From contig JAEWJV010000188.1 of the NCBI GenBank assembly GCA_023386395.1, forward strand, positions 1-6,311: a stretch of 6,311 nt of DNA. The letters are read 5' to 3'. The notes beneath the pieces are model-generated. The model was given only the letters and a program-made list of their open reading frames with translations. It ran no database searches and was not told the origin of the DNA. Origin of the DNA: Bacteroidota bacterium. Its GTDB lineage: Bacteria > Bacteroidota > Bacteroidia > Chitinophagales > Chitinophagaceae. Below, one piece after another: positions 1 through 6,233 of the stretch (position 1 is the stretch's first letter; each line of letters opens with the position of its first letter). Made by a program: the position numbers and the translations under genes.

Positions 1-2797
1 GTGTACCAAAGAAGAAAGCACTGAAATCAAACGCTTTATAAGTAAGGCCAATATTAATACCGTAGGTAAAATCCGGATTGGGATTACCAATATAAGTCCT
101 GTCGTCATCTGAAATATATCCGTCGCCGTTTATGTCAGCATATTTAAAACGGCCCAAACCTGCATCCTGCTCATAAGTAGTAACTTCACCATTGGTAGCC
201 TTGCTTGCAGCGTCATTCAGCGCATCTATTTCAGCCTGTGTATTAAAGTATCCTAATACCTTATAACCGTAAAATTCATTTACTGACTGGCCAACCTGGT
301 TAATAATAAAGTTGTTTCCAAACCTTCTTGAATCACCGGTGAAGAAATAATCTGATGTATTTGAAACCTTGATAATTTCATTCGTATAAGAAGTAAGGTT
401 AAAGCCTAAATCAAACTGTAAATCGCGGGTAATATTTCCATGATAGGATATAGAACCGTCCCATCCATTAGTATGCATCTGGGCGATGTTTACATAAGGC
501 GCTGTTCCGTTACCGGCAGTGCCAGGTAATGGCGGGTTAAATAAAAGGTCCTTGATATTTTTCTGATAGTAATCTAAAGTAAAGTTCAGCTTATTGTTAA
601 ATAAAGTGGCATCTACCCCTATGTTGCTGTTAATGTCTTTTTCCCATTTAGTATCTTCATTAGGAACCTGACCTGTTTTAAAGCCTTGCACAAGAGAACT
701 GTTAGTTCCGCCAATATCATAGAAGGAAGAACCTTTATCTCCGTTATAAGTTGCATATTGGTTATTCTGGTTCACGTTTATCTGGTTACCCATTATGCCC
801 CATCCTGCACGGAGCTTAAGCTCGTTTATCCATTTTACATTTTCCATGAATTTTTCCTGGGATATACGCCAGCCTACAGTTACAGCAGGGAAATCGCCGT
901 ATTTATGTGTGGGGGTGAACTTGGAAGAACCGTCATGCCTGAAAACCCCGCTGATAATGTATTTATCATTAAACTGGTAATCCAATCTTGCAATAATGGG
1001 AGACCATAAACTGCCATAATACCTGCCGCTGCTTACAGAAGGTGAGGCATAAGTACCTGTGTTTAATGTGGTATAGTTGGGATCAAAAGAAAAATAGTCC
1101 CTGTTCCATGCATCTATATTTTCACCGGTTTCATAATAAGCTTCTGTACCGGCCATTAACTGAACATCGTGCTTGCCAAAAGTTCTGTGGTAAGTAAGGG
1201 TATTGGTCCATGTCCAGTTGTAACCCCAGTTTGAACCCTCGTAATATGTATTGGATGTAGTGTTTTCAGTATTTTCATAAGTTGGGTAGCCGAAACTATG
1301 ATAATAACCGGAGTAAGCTTCACCGCCAAACTGAGAATGCAATGTCAGGCCTTTGATAAGATCAACATCCACATAACCGGCGCCAAAAAGCCTGCTGCCA
1401 AGTCCCTTATCATTTCTTGTTCGGTAAGCCGTTGCAACAGGGTTAAATGCATTACCCAATGCTGCTCCGTAGTTACCGGCAAAATTGCCCATAATATCAT
1501 AAACAGGAATAATGGGCATTTCACGCATGGCATAACCTATAAATCCACCTTCTGTCAGAGGAGTGATTTGAGGGTTATTATTTATCGTATAACTAAGATT
1601 TTCACCTACGCGAATGCGGTCCCCAATACTAAATTGTGTATTTACCCTTATAGCATATTTCTTCTGATAAGTTTGAATAACGGTTCCCTGCTGATCTAAA
1701 TAATTAAATGAAAAGAGATAAGAATTTTTATCACTGCCGCCACTTACAGTTAAATTATGGCTCTGTGTAGGAGCATCCTTATTCATTTCATGAAACCAGT
1801 CAGTCCCGGCTTTATTAGCTCTGATAATCCTGTGAAAAGAACCTAATTCACCTGCATCAGTATAATTGGGGTTTACATAATACAAGTCAGGATTAACAGA
1901 AGGGTCGCCCTCCTTTGCTCCTGCCGGGGCAATGTAATCCGGCAGCACAGGTTTATCACCGGAACCGTATAATGAATAATAAGTGGTAGGTTCCAAACCA
2001 TCATTCCTGTAAGCTAAATAAGTAAGATCAGCGTTTTCCTGCGGGTTTAGCATATTCCAGGGATTTCCTCTCTTTACAACCTGCTGGCCATAATACCCGT
2101 CATAAGTTACGGATGTTTTGCCCCGTCCTCTTTTGGTTGTAATGATGATAACACCATTGTTAGCACGGGAACCATAAATTGATGCAGCGCCTGCATCTTT
2201 TAAAACCTGCAGGGAAGCCACATCGTTAGGGTTCAAATCATTAATATTACCCGTTGGTACGCCGTCAACAACATATAATGGGTTGTTGTTACCAAAAGTA
2301 TTTATCCCTCTGATGCGTACCTGGGGCGTTTCGCCCGGCTGCCCGGAACCGATAACCGTTACACCGGCTGCCTGGCCCTGAAGCTGATTATTAATCTGGC
2401 TTGTAGGCAGCTTGTTCATTTCCTCTACATTTACTACAGATACAGAACCTGTAATATCTTTCTTCCTTTGAGAAGTATAGCCTGTTACTATAATCTCGTC
2501 AAGTGAAGAAGAAGATTCACTCAAAACAACATTAACCGAGCCCGAGCTGGCGTCAACTTCCATAGTGGCATAGCCAACAGAAGAAATAGCCAGTGTTGTA
2601 CTGCCGGCAGGCATTGTAAGTGAAAAGTTTCCATCAGCATCACTGGAAGTCCCCACATTGGTTCCCTTTACCGTTACTGTGGCAAAACCAATGGGAGAGC
2701 CGTCTTTGGCACTGGTAACTTTTCCCGTTACCGGTTTTTGTGCCATTGCTGAGATACTTAATAAAAAAAACAAAAGAAAACTGGCGCATACGCGCAT
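1..2797 (-). CDS. SusC/RagA-family TonB-dependent outer membrane transporter (3' end cut by window edge)
   Basis: This is the outer-membrane beta-barrel of a SusC/SusD-type nutrient uptake pair, which imports glycans or other large substrates using TonB energy. The frame is open from the ATG at 2797 to position 2, giving 932 codons; the family usually has about 1,000-1,050, so roughly the last barrel strands are missing. Residues 1-20 are a signal peptide ending SISAMAQ. Residues about 22-95 form a carboxypeptidase-regulatory-like domain (PVTGKVTSAKDGSP, ISSVGYATMEV). A TonB-box-like LDEIIVTGY lies at 99-107. The plug domain spans about 110-226 and shows VRIRGINTFGNNNPLYVVDG (160-179), LKDAGAASIYGSRANNGVI and ITTKRGRGK. 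The rest is Tyr/Asn/Gly-rich barrel with the late motif INGDGYISDDDRTYIGNPNP (889-908). No STN domain is present, so it is unlikely to signal through an anti-sigma factor. Substrate cannot be told. A susD gene is expected beyond the left edge. The start is discussed under the 2758-2817 entry. Confidence 0.95.
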   Translation of the reverse strand, partial: MRVCASFLLFFLLSISAMAQKPVTGKVTSAKDGSPIGFATVTVKGTNVGTSSDADGNFSLTMPAGSTTLAISSVGYATMEVDASSGSVNVVLSESSSSLDEIIVTGYTSQRKKDITGSVSVVNVEEMNKLPTSQINNQLQGQAAGVTVIGSGQPGETPQVRIRGINTFGNNNPLYVVDGVPTGNINDLNPNDVASLQVLKDAGAASIYGSRANNGVIIITTKRGRGKTSVTYDGYYGQQVVKRGNPWNMLNPQENADLTYLAYRNDGLEPTTYYSLYGSGDKPVLPDYIAPAGAKEGDPSVNPDLYYVNPNYTDAGELGSFHRIIRANKAGTDWFHEMNKDAPTQSHNLTVSGGSDKNSYLFSFNYLDQQGTVIQTYQKKYAIRVNTQFSIGDRIRVGENLSYTINNNPQITPLTEGGFIGYAMREMPIIPVYDIMGNFAGNYGAALGNAFNPVATAYRTRNDKGLGSRLFGAGYVDVDLIKGLTLHSQFGGEAYSGYYHSFGYPTYENTENTTSNTYYEGSNWGYNWTWTNTLTYHRTFGKHDVQLMAGTEAYYETGENIDAWNRDYFSFDPNYTTLNTGTYASPSVSSGRYYGSLWSPIIARLDYQFNDKYIISGVFRHDGSSKFTPTHKYGDFPAVTVGWRISQEKFMENVKWINELKLRAGWGIMGNQINVNQNNQYATYNGDKGSSFYDIGGTNSSLVQGFKTGQVPNEDTKWEKDINSNIGVDATLFNNKLNFTLDYYQKNIKDLLFNPPLPGTAGNGTAPYVNIAQMHTNGWDGSISYHGNITRDLQFDLGFNLTSYTNEIIKVSNTSDYFFTGDSRRFGNNFIINQVGQSVNEFYGYKVLGYFNTQAEIDALNDAASKATNGEVTTYEQDAGLGRFKYADINGDGYISDDDRTYIGNPNPDFTYGINIGLTYKAFDFSAFFFGT

Positions 2798-2817
2798 GCA
2801 ATCGATTTTTGTCTCAT
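2758..2817 (-). other. Overlapping upstream ATG frame at the SusC start; 8-T tract could join it to SusC
   Basis: An ATG at 2817, 20 bases upstream of the SusC ATG, opens a second frame of 19 codons (MRQKSIACAYAPVFFCFFY) ending in TAA at 2758-2760. It overlaps the SusC signal-peptide codons. The coding strand carries eight consecutive T in the overlap (2763-2770). One extra T would fuse this frame to SusC and give a 27-residue signal peptide starting MRQKSIA and ending LLSISAMAQ. That has a more basic N-region than the 20-residue version starting MRVCASF. What is seen: both frames and the tract. Whether the tract slips, was misread, or the small frame is only chance cannot be decided here. 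Confidence 0.35.
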
Positions 2818-2902
2818 AAGAATTAATAAGAAGTGATGAATAAATAAAGCTAATAAGACAGCTAAGATTAACAATTCATTGCATCTTTCCAAAAAAAATG
2901 CT

Positions 2903-2932
2903 AAAAAAAATTAATGCGTAAATAATACACAT
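2903..2932 (-). terminator. Possible Rho-independent terminator after miaA
   Basis: On the minus strand ATGTGT (2932-2927), a 7-base loop and ACGCAT (2919-2914) can form a 6-bp stem with one G-U pair. Three bases (TAA) later comes a run of eight T (2910-2903), followed by AGCA and another eight-T run (2898-2891). It lies about 125 bases after the miaA stop and 100 bases before the SusC start, where a terminator separating the two units would be expected. The stem is short and AT-rich, so this is tentative. The rest of the 2798-3058 gap shows only AT-rich sequence and a 10-bp palindrome TATAGCTATA at 2966-2975. No TAnnTTTG promoter match for SusC was found. Confidence 0.3.
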
Positions 2933-3058
2933 AATGTTTATAAATAAAACAATCTCATTTAGTTATATAGCTATAAGCAGGAAAAAGTATATGGTTTTGT
3001 CAAAAAAGTATTAATGAGAAGTATTATCTTAAATATCAATATTAACTCTGCCGGTGGC

Positions 3059-3925
3059 TTATAATACATATTTTTCAACCCACTCAATCTCTTTATCTTT
3101 TTTAAACCACGTTAGCTGTCGTTTCGCATATTGCCTGGTGTTCGTTTTGATTTTTTCTATGGCTTCAGGCAGGCTGCATTTTTCTTCCAGGTAATCAAAT
3201 ATTTCTTTGTACCCAACGGTTTGCAGGGCATTGATGTTTTTATAAGGCAGCAGCGATCTTACTTCCTCCACCAATCCTTCTCCAATCATTTCATCAACGC
3301 GGGAATTAATGTTTTCATGCAGTTGCTGTTTTGACAGGTTGATACCAATTTTCTTTATTTGAAAATCTCTCGTTTTCTTTTCCCGTCTTCTGAATTCAGT
3401 TATTGAAATGCCGGTCGCGGTTATTACTTCCAGCGCCCGCATTAGGCGCTGCGGGTTTTGCCGTTCAGCCTGCTGCCAGAAAGCCGGGTCTTTCTCCTTT
3501 ATTTCATGCTGCAGCCATAGTAAACCTCGCTGATGATATTGCTGAATAATAGACTCACGCACAAACGCATCTATTTCCGGCATCACATCCAGCCCTTCAC
3601 AAAATGCCTTGATTTACATGCCCGTGCCACCCACCATAACAGCTACATCATTATAGGCAAAGATTTCTTCAGCGGCCTGTAAAGCATATTCTTCAAACAC
3701 CTGTGCATTTACATTATCGTGAATGGAATGAGAATTAATAAAATAATGATTGATGGATTGAAGCGCTGCTTCAGGCGGTTTCGCAACGCCAATATTCAGT
3801 TCTTTGTAGCATTGTCTGGAGTCGGCAGAAATAATGCTCGTTTTATAATGCGCAGCCAGTTGCAGCGACAAGGCCGTTTTGCCCGATGCCGTTGGCCCAA
3901 CGATTATCATAACGGTTTTTTGCAT
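3059..3925 (-). pseudogene. miaA: miaA, tRNA dimethylallyltransferase, interrupted by one in-frame TAA
   Basis: MiaA transfers the dimethylallyl group of DMAPP to N6 of adenosine 37 in tRNAs that read UNN codons, the first step to ms2i6A. The reading frame keeps one register over 289 codons. The N-terminal part has the P-loop GPTASGKT (10-17), ISADSRQCYKELNIGVAKP with the family's catalytic-type Asp35, and VGGTGM (98-103). Codon 104 is TAA, then the same frame continues IKAFCEGLDVMPEID to the conserved QTVGYKEI and RQYAKRQLTWF near the C-terminus and a TAA at 3059-3061. The family reads GGTG(L/M)YIKA here, so a Tyr codon has become a stop. Both halves are otherwise well conserved and no indel is needed. 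Total length fits the family (about 290-310). The 103-residue product would lack much of the catalytic and tRNA-binding regions. It could be a recent nonsense mutation, a sequence error, or a readthrough site. It lies 128 bases downstream of ispH, on the same strand. Confidence 0.93.
3614..3616 (-). other. miaA: Premature TAA replacing the conserved Tyr codon of miaA
   Basis: The minus strand reads GGC ATG TAA ATC AAG, that is Gly-Met-stop-Ile-Lys, where MiaA proteins have Gly-(Leu/Met)-Tyr-(Ile/Phe)-Lys. TAT or TAC to TAA is a single transversion. ispH in this window and the miaA reading frame itself both end in TAA, so TAA is used as a normal stop and general recoding is unlikely. The in-frame GTG at 3586 and ATG at 3583 lie inside the conserved GLDVMPEID stretch and show no obvious ribosome-binding site, so independent translation of the second half is doubtful. 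Confidence 0.9.
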
Positions 3926-3950
3926 GTGCTAAACTGCTGATTGAAAATAT

Positions 3951-4023
3951 GCTGCCGAAGGGCGTGACTCCCGGGGATCGGAGCTAGCCAACCTTATGCT
4001 ATAACGCATCAACCGCCGGCAAC
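3951..4023 (-). other. GC-rich self-complementary patch in the ispH-miaA gap
   Basis: Within an otherwise AT-rich 128-base gap lies a GC-rich 73-base patch. On the minus strand its ends GTTGCCG (4023-4017) and CGGCAGC (3957-3951) can pair over 7 bp with one G-U. Inside are two smaller hairpins: ATGC/GCAT (4009-4006 with 3999-3996) and CTCC/GGAG (3983-3980 with 3971-3968). There is no T-tract, so it is not a typical terminator. It may be a structured leader of miaA or an intergenic repeat. It is tRNA-sized, but has no recognisable T-arm or anticodon arm. Function unknown. Confidence 0.3.
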
Positions 4024-4053
4024 ATAATAACAAAAATGCAATGGAAAATTGTA

Positions 4054-5280
4054 TTATGAAAAATCCTGGATAAAAGCCTGCACATTCTTTTCTGTAGAGA
4101 AGAATCCGGCAAGACGCTCAATCACATCTTCCACAACGGCATCCGGGCAGCTTGCACCGCTTGTAACTAAAATGCGTAACGGTTTTTTGGCGGGCATATA
4201 ACTTTGAGTAAGGTATTCCTGCTTGGTGCGCCAGTTGCAATGCATAATTTCTGTTGAAGATAAAATTTTATCGGCGCTGCTTATAAAAAATGTAGGCAGT
4301 TTTTCTTCACACAATTCCACAAGATGCGAAGTATTGCTGCTGTTGTAACCGCCAACCACTATGGCAATGTCGGCCTCTGTATCCAGCAAATCTGCCACGG
4401 CTGTTTGATTATCGTTGGTGGCATAACAAAGTGTATCCCTCGTATCAGCAAAACGTTCCTGTATATTTTTATCATCGAGGTTATAATGTGTTTTTACAAC
4501 CTGTTTTAAATAGTCGGCAATAGCCTGCGTATCAGTGGCAAGCTGCGTGGTTTGATTCACCACACCAAAACGCTGCAGGTCTTTTGTAATATCAAAGCCA
4601 TTGGAGTAACGGCCTTTAAATTCCGTATAAAATTCTTCCGCCGGTTTTTTACCTGTAATATAGTTTGCCAGTTCAACTGCTTCGTTCATATCATTCACAA
4701 TAACCGTTGGCGTTTTAGATGAAGCATGTGAAAAAGTTGCCCTTGTTTCTTCATGTTTTGGTTTGCCATGCACCACAATACTGTAACCCTTGCCGGCAAT
4801 CTGTGCACTGCGGTTCCAAACCTTTTCTACAAAGGGACAGGTGGTATTATATTTTTCGGATTGAATGCCTTTGCGCTGCAGCAAGGCTTCAATTTCAAGC
4901 GTAGTACCGAAAGCCGGGATCAGTACAATATCATTTTCTTTTAATGTTTCAAAGGGGATAAGCTGTTTACCATAAGTATCCTGCAAAAATTCAATACCAT
5001 TTTCCTTCAGGTCGGCATTTACCTGCGGATTGTGAATCATTTCGCTCAGCAAAAAAATTTTTTTACCGGGATTTTCTTCAATCGTTCTGAAAGCTATTTC
5101 AATGGCATTTTCAACACCATAGCAAAAGCCAAAATGCCTTGCGAGATAAATTTGCAGCGGGCCAAAATCAAGCAGCGTGGGTGTGAAATCTTTCTTCAGT
5201 TTATCCTCACGTTTCCTTTTATTTTTTATAGCTGTAATAAGCTCACTGCGGTATATATTGGGAACTGCAAATTGCTTCAT
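4054..5280 (-). CDS. ispH: 4-hydroxy-3-methylbut-2-enyl diphosphate reductase (IspH/LytB), long form
   Basis: IspH is the cytoplasmic iron-sulfur enzyme that reduces HMBPP to IPP and DMAPP, the last step of the MEP isoprenoid pathway. The 408-residue product is the long plant/cyanobacterial-type form also found in Bacteroidota, not the roughly 315-residue E. coli type. Cluster-ligand cysteines are in place: Cys53 in ARHFGFCYGVENA, Cys148 in NTTCPFVEKVW and Cys285 in DTLCYATNDNQTAV. Other family motifs are EMIHNPQVN (80-88), HGKPKHEET (171-179), VNQTTQ (241-246), VVGGYNSSNTSHL (308-320) and SGASCPDAVVEDVI near the end. An in-frame GTG at 5289 would add three residues. ATG at 5280 is preferred because related proteins begin MK-x-F-x-VPxIYRS. 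The gene follows the HD-domain gene by 117 bases and precedes miaA, whose substrate DMAPP it makes. It appears intact and ends in TAA. Confidence 0.97.
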   Translation of the reverse strand: MKQFAVPNIYRSELITAIKNKRKREDKLKKDFTPTLLDFGPLQIYLARHFGFCYGVENAIEIAFRTIEENPGKKIFLLSEMIHNPQVNADLKENGIEFLQDTYGKQLIPFETLKENDIVLIPAFGTTLEIEALLQRKGIQSEKYNTTCPFVEKVWNRSAQIAGKGYSIVVHGKPKHEETRATFSHASSKTPTVIVNDMNEAVELANYITGKKPAEEFYTEFKGRYSNGFDITKDLQRFGVVNQTTQLATDTQAIADYLKQVVKTHYNLDDKNIQERFADTRDTLCYATNDNQTAVADLLDTEADIAIVVGGYNSSNTSHLVELCEEKLPTFFISSADKILSSTEIMHCNWRTKQEYLTQSYMPAKKPLRILVTSGASCPDAVVEDVIERLAGFFSTEKNVQAFIQDFS

Positions 5281-5288
5281 AAACTGCA

Positions 5289-5296
5289 CAAAGTTA
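5289..5296 (-). promoter_or_regulatory. Possible Bacteroidota -7 promoter element for ispH
   Basis: The minus strand reads TAACTTTG, an exact match to the Bacteroidota -7 consensus TAnnTTTG. It ends only 8 bases before the ispH ATG, so transcription would start at or just before that codon and leave almost no leader. No TTTG-like -33 element is found at the usual 19-21-base spacing. An 8-base motif this degenerate occurs by chance, so it is tentative. Confidence 0.25.
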
Positions 5297-5344
5297 AGAT
5301 TTGCTGAGAGATAAGAAGTTAAAAGAACACACAGAAGTTTAATT

Positions 5345-5388
5345 GTTCACGGAGTTTACTCATATCCGGCCAACTCGTAACCATGAAC
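5345..5388 (-). other. Stable hairpin between the HD-domain gene and ispH
   Basis: Ten bases after the HD gene's stop, the minus strand has GTTCATGG (5388-5381), which pairs with CCGTGAAC (5352-5345) over 8 bp with one G-U. The stem continues with TTAC (5380-5377) pairing GTAA (5359-5356) after a 3-base bulge, closing a 17-base loop that contains GGCC. The sequence after it (AATTAAACTTCTG) is AT-rich but has no clear T-run. It may be a weak terminator, an mRNA-stabilising 3' end, or a processing site between the two genes. Confidence 0.35.
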
Positions 5389-5397
5389 CGTATCTGT

Positions 5398-5997
5398 TCA
5401 ACCTACAACGGCCTGCTTCGGGATAATAAACGTAATCAGTTCATCAAGCGCCACCCCTGCCCTGCTGCAGGCATCATTTATTTCATCCCGGGAAACGTTT
5501 GCCGCAAAAGATTTTTCTTTTAGCCTTTTTTTTACACCTTTTACATCCATGCCTTCATAACCGTTTGGCCGCATTAAAGAATAAGCATGGATCAACCCGC
5601 TTAGTTCATCAAAAGCATAAATCATTTTATCCATCGCGGTTTGTGGTTCCACGCCAAAATGCAGTGGGCCGTGGCTTGCAATGGCATGAATAATTTCAGG
5701 ATCGATATTCCTGCGCTCCAGTTCTTCAATGATTTTTCTGCAATGTGTTTCCGGCCATTGGTCCCAGTCTGCATCATGCAATAACCCGGCAAGTTCCCAG
5801 CGCCATGCATCGGCATCGCTTAAATCTTCTCTTTCCTTAGCCCAGGCATACATTAATGCAGCCACCTGTTTCATGTGCAATTGCAGGCGCGGGTTTTTTA
5901 CCCAGTCATTCAAAAAATTATATGCTTCTGCTTTTGATAAAATATTGCCTGCATTGGCAGGGTTGCCAAAAGCCTGACGGCCTAAGTGTAACGACAT
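5398..5997 (-). CDS. HD-domain hydrolase of unknown substrate
   Basis: This 199-residue cytoplasmic protein has the metal-binding pattern of the HD superfamily of phosphohydrolases: His41 (LQLHMKQVAALM), His74-Asp75 (LAGLLHDADWDQWPE), His104 and His109 (IIHAIASHGP) and Asp130 (YAFDELSGLI). It resembles the single-domain bacterial family annotated as predicted HD-superfamily hydrolase (COG2316-like, about 185 residues), whose substrate is not known. The C-terminal part (KGVKKRLKEKSFAANVSRDE) is helical and typical of that family. The frame could begin at a TTG at 6003, but the ATG at 5997 is chosen because a TAAGTTTG promoter motif lies 19 bases upstream. Family members usually begin close to the helix that here starts near residue 21, so the first 18 or so residues (HLGRQAFGNPANAGN) look like an extension. 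There is no signal peptide. It is first of three genes on the minus strand, separated from ispH by a hairpin. Confidence 0.85.
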   Translation of the reverse strand: MSLHLGRQAFGNPANAGNILSKAEAYNFLNDWVKNPRLQLHMKQVAALMYAWAKEREDLSDADAWRWELAGLLHDADWDQWPETHCRKIIEELERRNIDPEIIHAIASHGPLHFGVEPQTAMDKMIYAFDELSGLIHAYSLMRPNGYEGMDVKGVKKRLKEKSFAANVSRDEINDACSRAGVALDELITFIIPKQAVVG

Positions 5998-6016
5998 AAA
6001 CAATAAATTTTGAAAA

Positions 6017-6024
6017 CAAACTTA
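6017..6024 (-). promoter_or_regulatory. Possible Bacteroidota -7 promoter element for the HD-domain gene
   Basis: The minus strand reads TAAGTTTG, an exact match to TAnnTTTG, ending 19 bases before the ATG at 5997. This would give a short leader of about a dozen bases and supports that start. No good TTTG -33 partner is visible 19-21 bases upstream, so the call rests on the -7 motif and its position alone. Confidence 0.4.
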
Positions 6025-6136
6025 ACGATGGGGCTGTTATCTTCTGTATAAAATCAGCGACAGTCTTACCACAAAACAACAACATTAATTATTGCTGCGG
6101 TACGGATAAGAAGTTTAAATTACAGAACAGGAGTGA

Positions 6137-6179
6137 TAATGTTTTCAAGATCATTCCTGAACAATGTTCAAAAACATTA
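6137..6179. promoter_or_regulatory. Nested inverted repeat in the divergent intergenic region (candidate operator or RNA structure)
   Basis: Perfect 9-base arms TAATGTTTT (6137-6145) and AAAACATTA (6171-6179) enclose a second perfect inverted repeat, TGAACA-A-TGTTCA (6158-6170). The inner right arm abuts the outer right arm, and 12 unpaired bases lie on the left. The 13-base inner palindrome has the shape of a dimeric repressor site. It lies between the HD-domain gene and the lipoprotein gene, 54 bases before the latter's ATG. The rest of the 5998-6233 gap is AT-rich and shows no RNA gene or terminator. Confidence 0.4.
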
Positions 6180-6180
6180 A
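6139..6180 (+). other. Tiny ORF with a strong ribosome-binding site (possible leader peptide)
   Basis: AGGAG at 6129-6133 stands 5 bases before an ATG at 6139 that opens a 13-codon frame, MFSRSFLNNVQKH, ending in TAA at 6180. It is the only textbook Shine-Dalgarno arrangement seen in the window, which is notable because Bacteroidota genes rarely use one. The ORF coincides almost exactly with the nested inverted repeat and lies upstream of the lipoprotein gene on the same strand. It may be a leader peptide or a chance ORF. It has no composition bias that would suggest amino-acid attenuation. Confidence 0.2.
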
Positions 6181-6233
6181 TATCAGCAACGGTTTATTTC
6201 TAATTTGTATATTGCATCTCTACGATTGAGCCA

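Noticed and set aside
1345..1533. A 62-codon minus-strand ORF inside SusC
   Set aside because: It is out of frame with the continuous SusC reading frame, which carries conserved barrel sequence here.
1298..1699. A 133-codon plus-strand ORF, and other plus-strand ORFs at 686-1009 and 795-980
   Set aside because: They lie opposite the SusC coding frame, which is continuously open with clear family motifs. Their translations resemble no protein family and are antisense shadows.
2978..3005. An E. coli-like -35 TTGACA on the minus strand upstream of SusC
   Set aside because: No -10 hexamer follows at about 17 bases, and the Bacteroidota primary sigma factor uses a different -33/-7 pattern.
3059..3586. 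A separate 175-residue minus-strand gene starting with GTG at 3586
   Set aside because: It is the C-terminal part of MiaA in the same frame, after the TAA at 3614-3616, and begins in the middle of a conserved stretch.
3951..4023. A tRNA gene, because the patch is 73 bases long with 7-bp closing arms
   Set aside because: Neither strand has a T-arm with a TTCRA-type loop, a proper anticodon stem or a D-arm at the right spacing.
5032..5307. A 91-codon plus-strand ORF overlapping the ispH start
   Set aside because: It is antisense to the conserved IspH N-terminus and has no recognisable features.
6057..6156. A 21-codon minus-strand frame in the divergent gap (starting MILKTLSLLFC)
   Set aside because: It is short, has no ribosome-binding site and resembles no known small protein. 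It is likely chance in AT-rich DNA.
6158..6170. A Bacillus-type LexA/DinR box (GAAC-N4-GTTC)
   Set aside because: The spacing here is three bases, not four, and the flanking genes are not DNA-repair genes.
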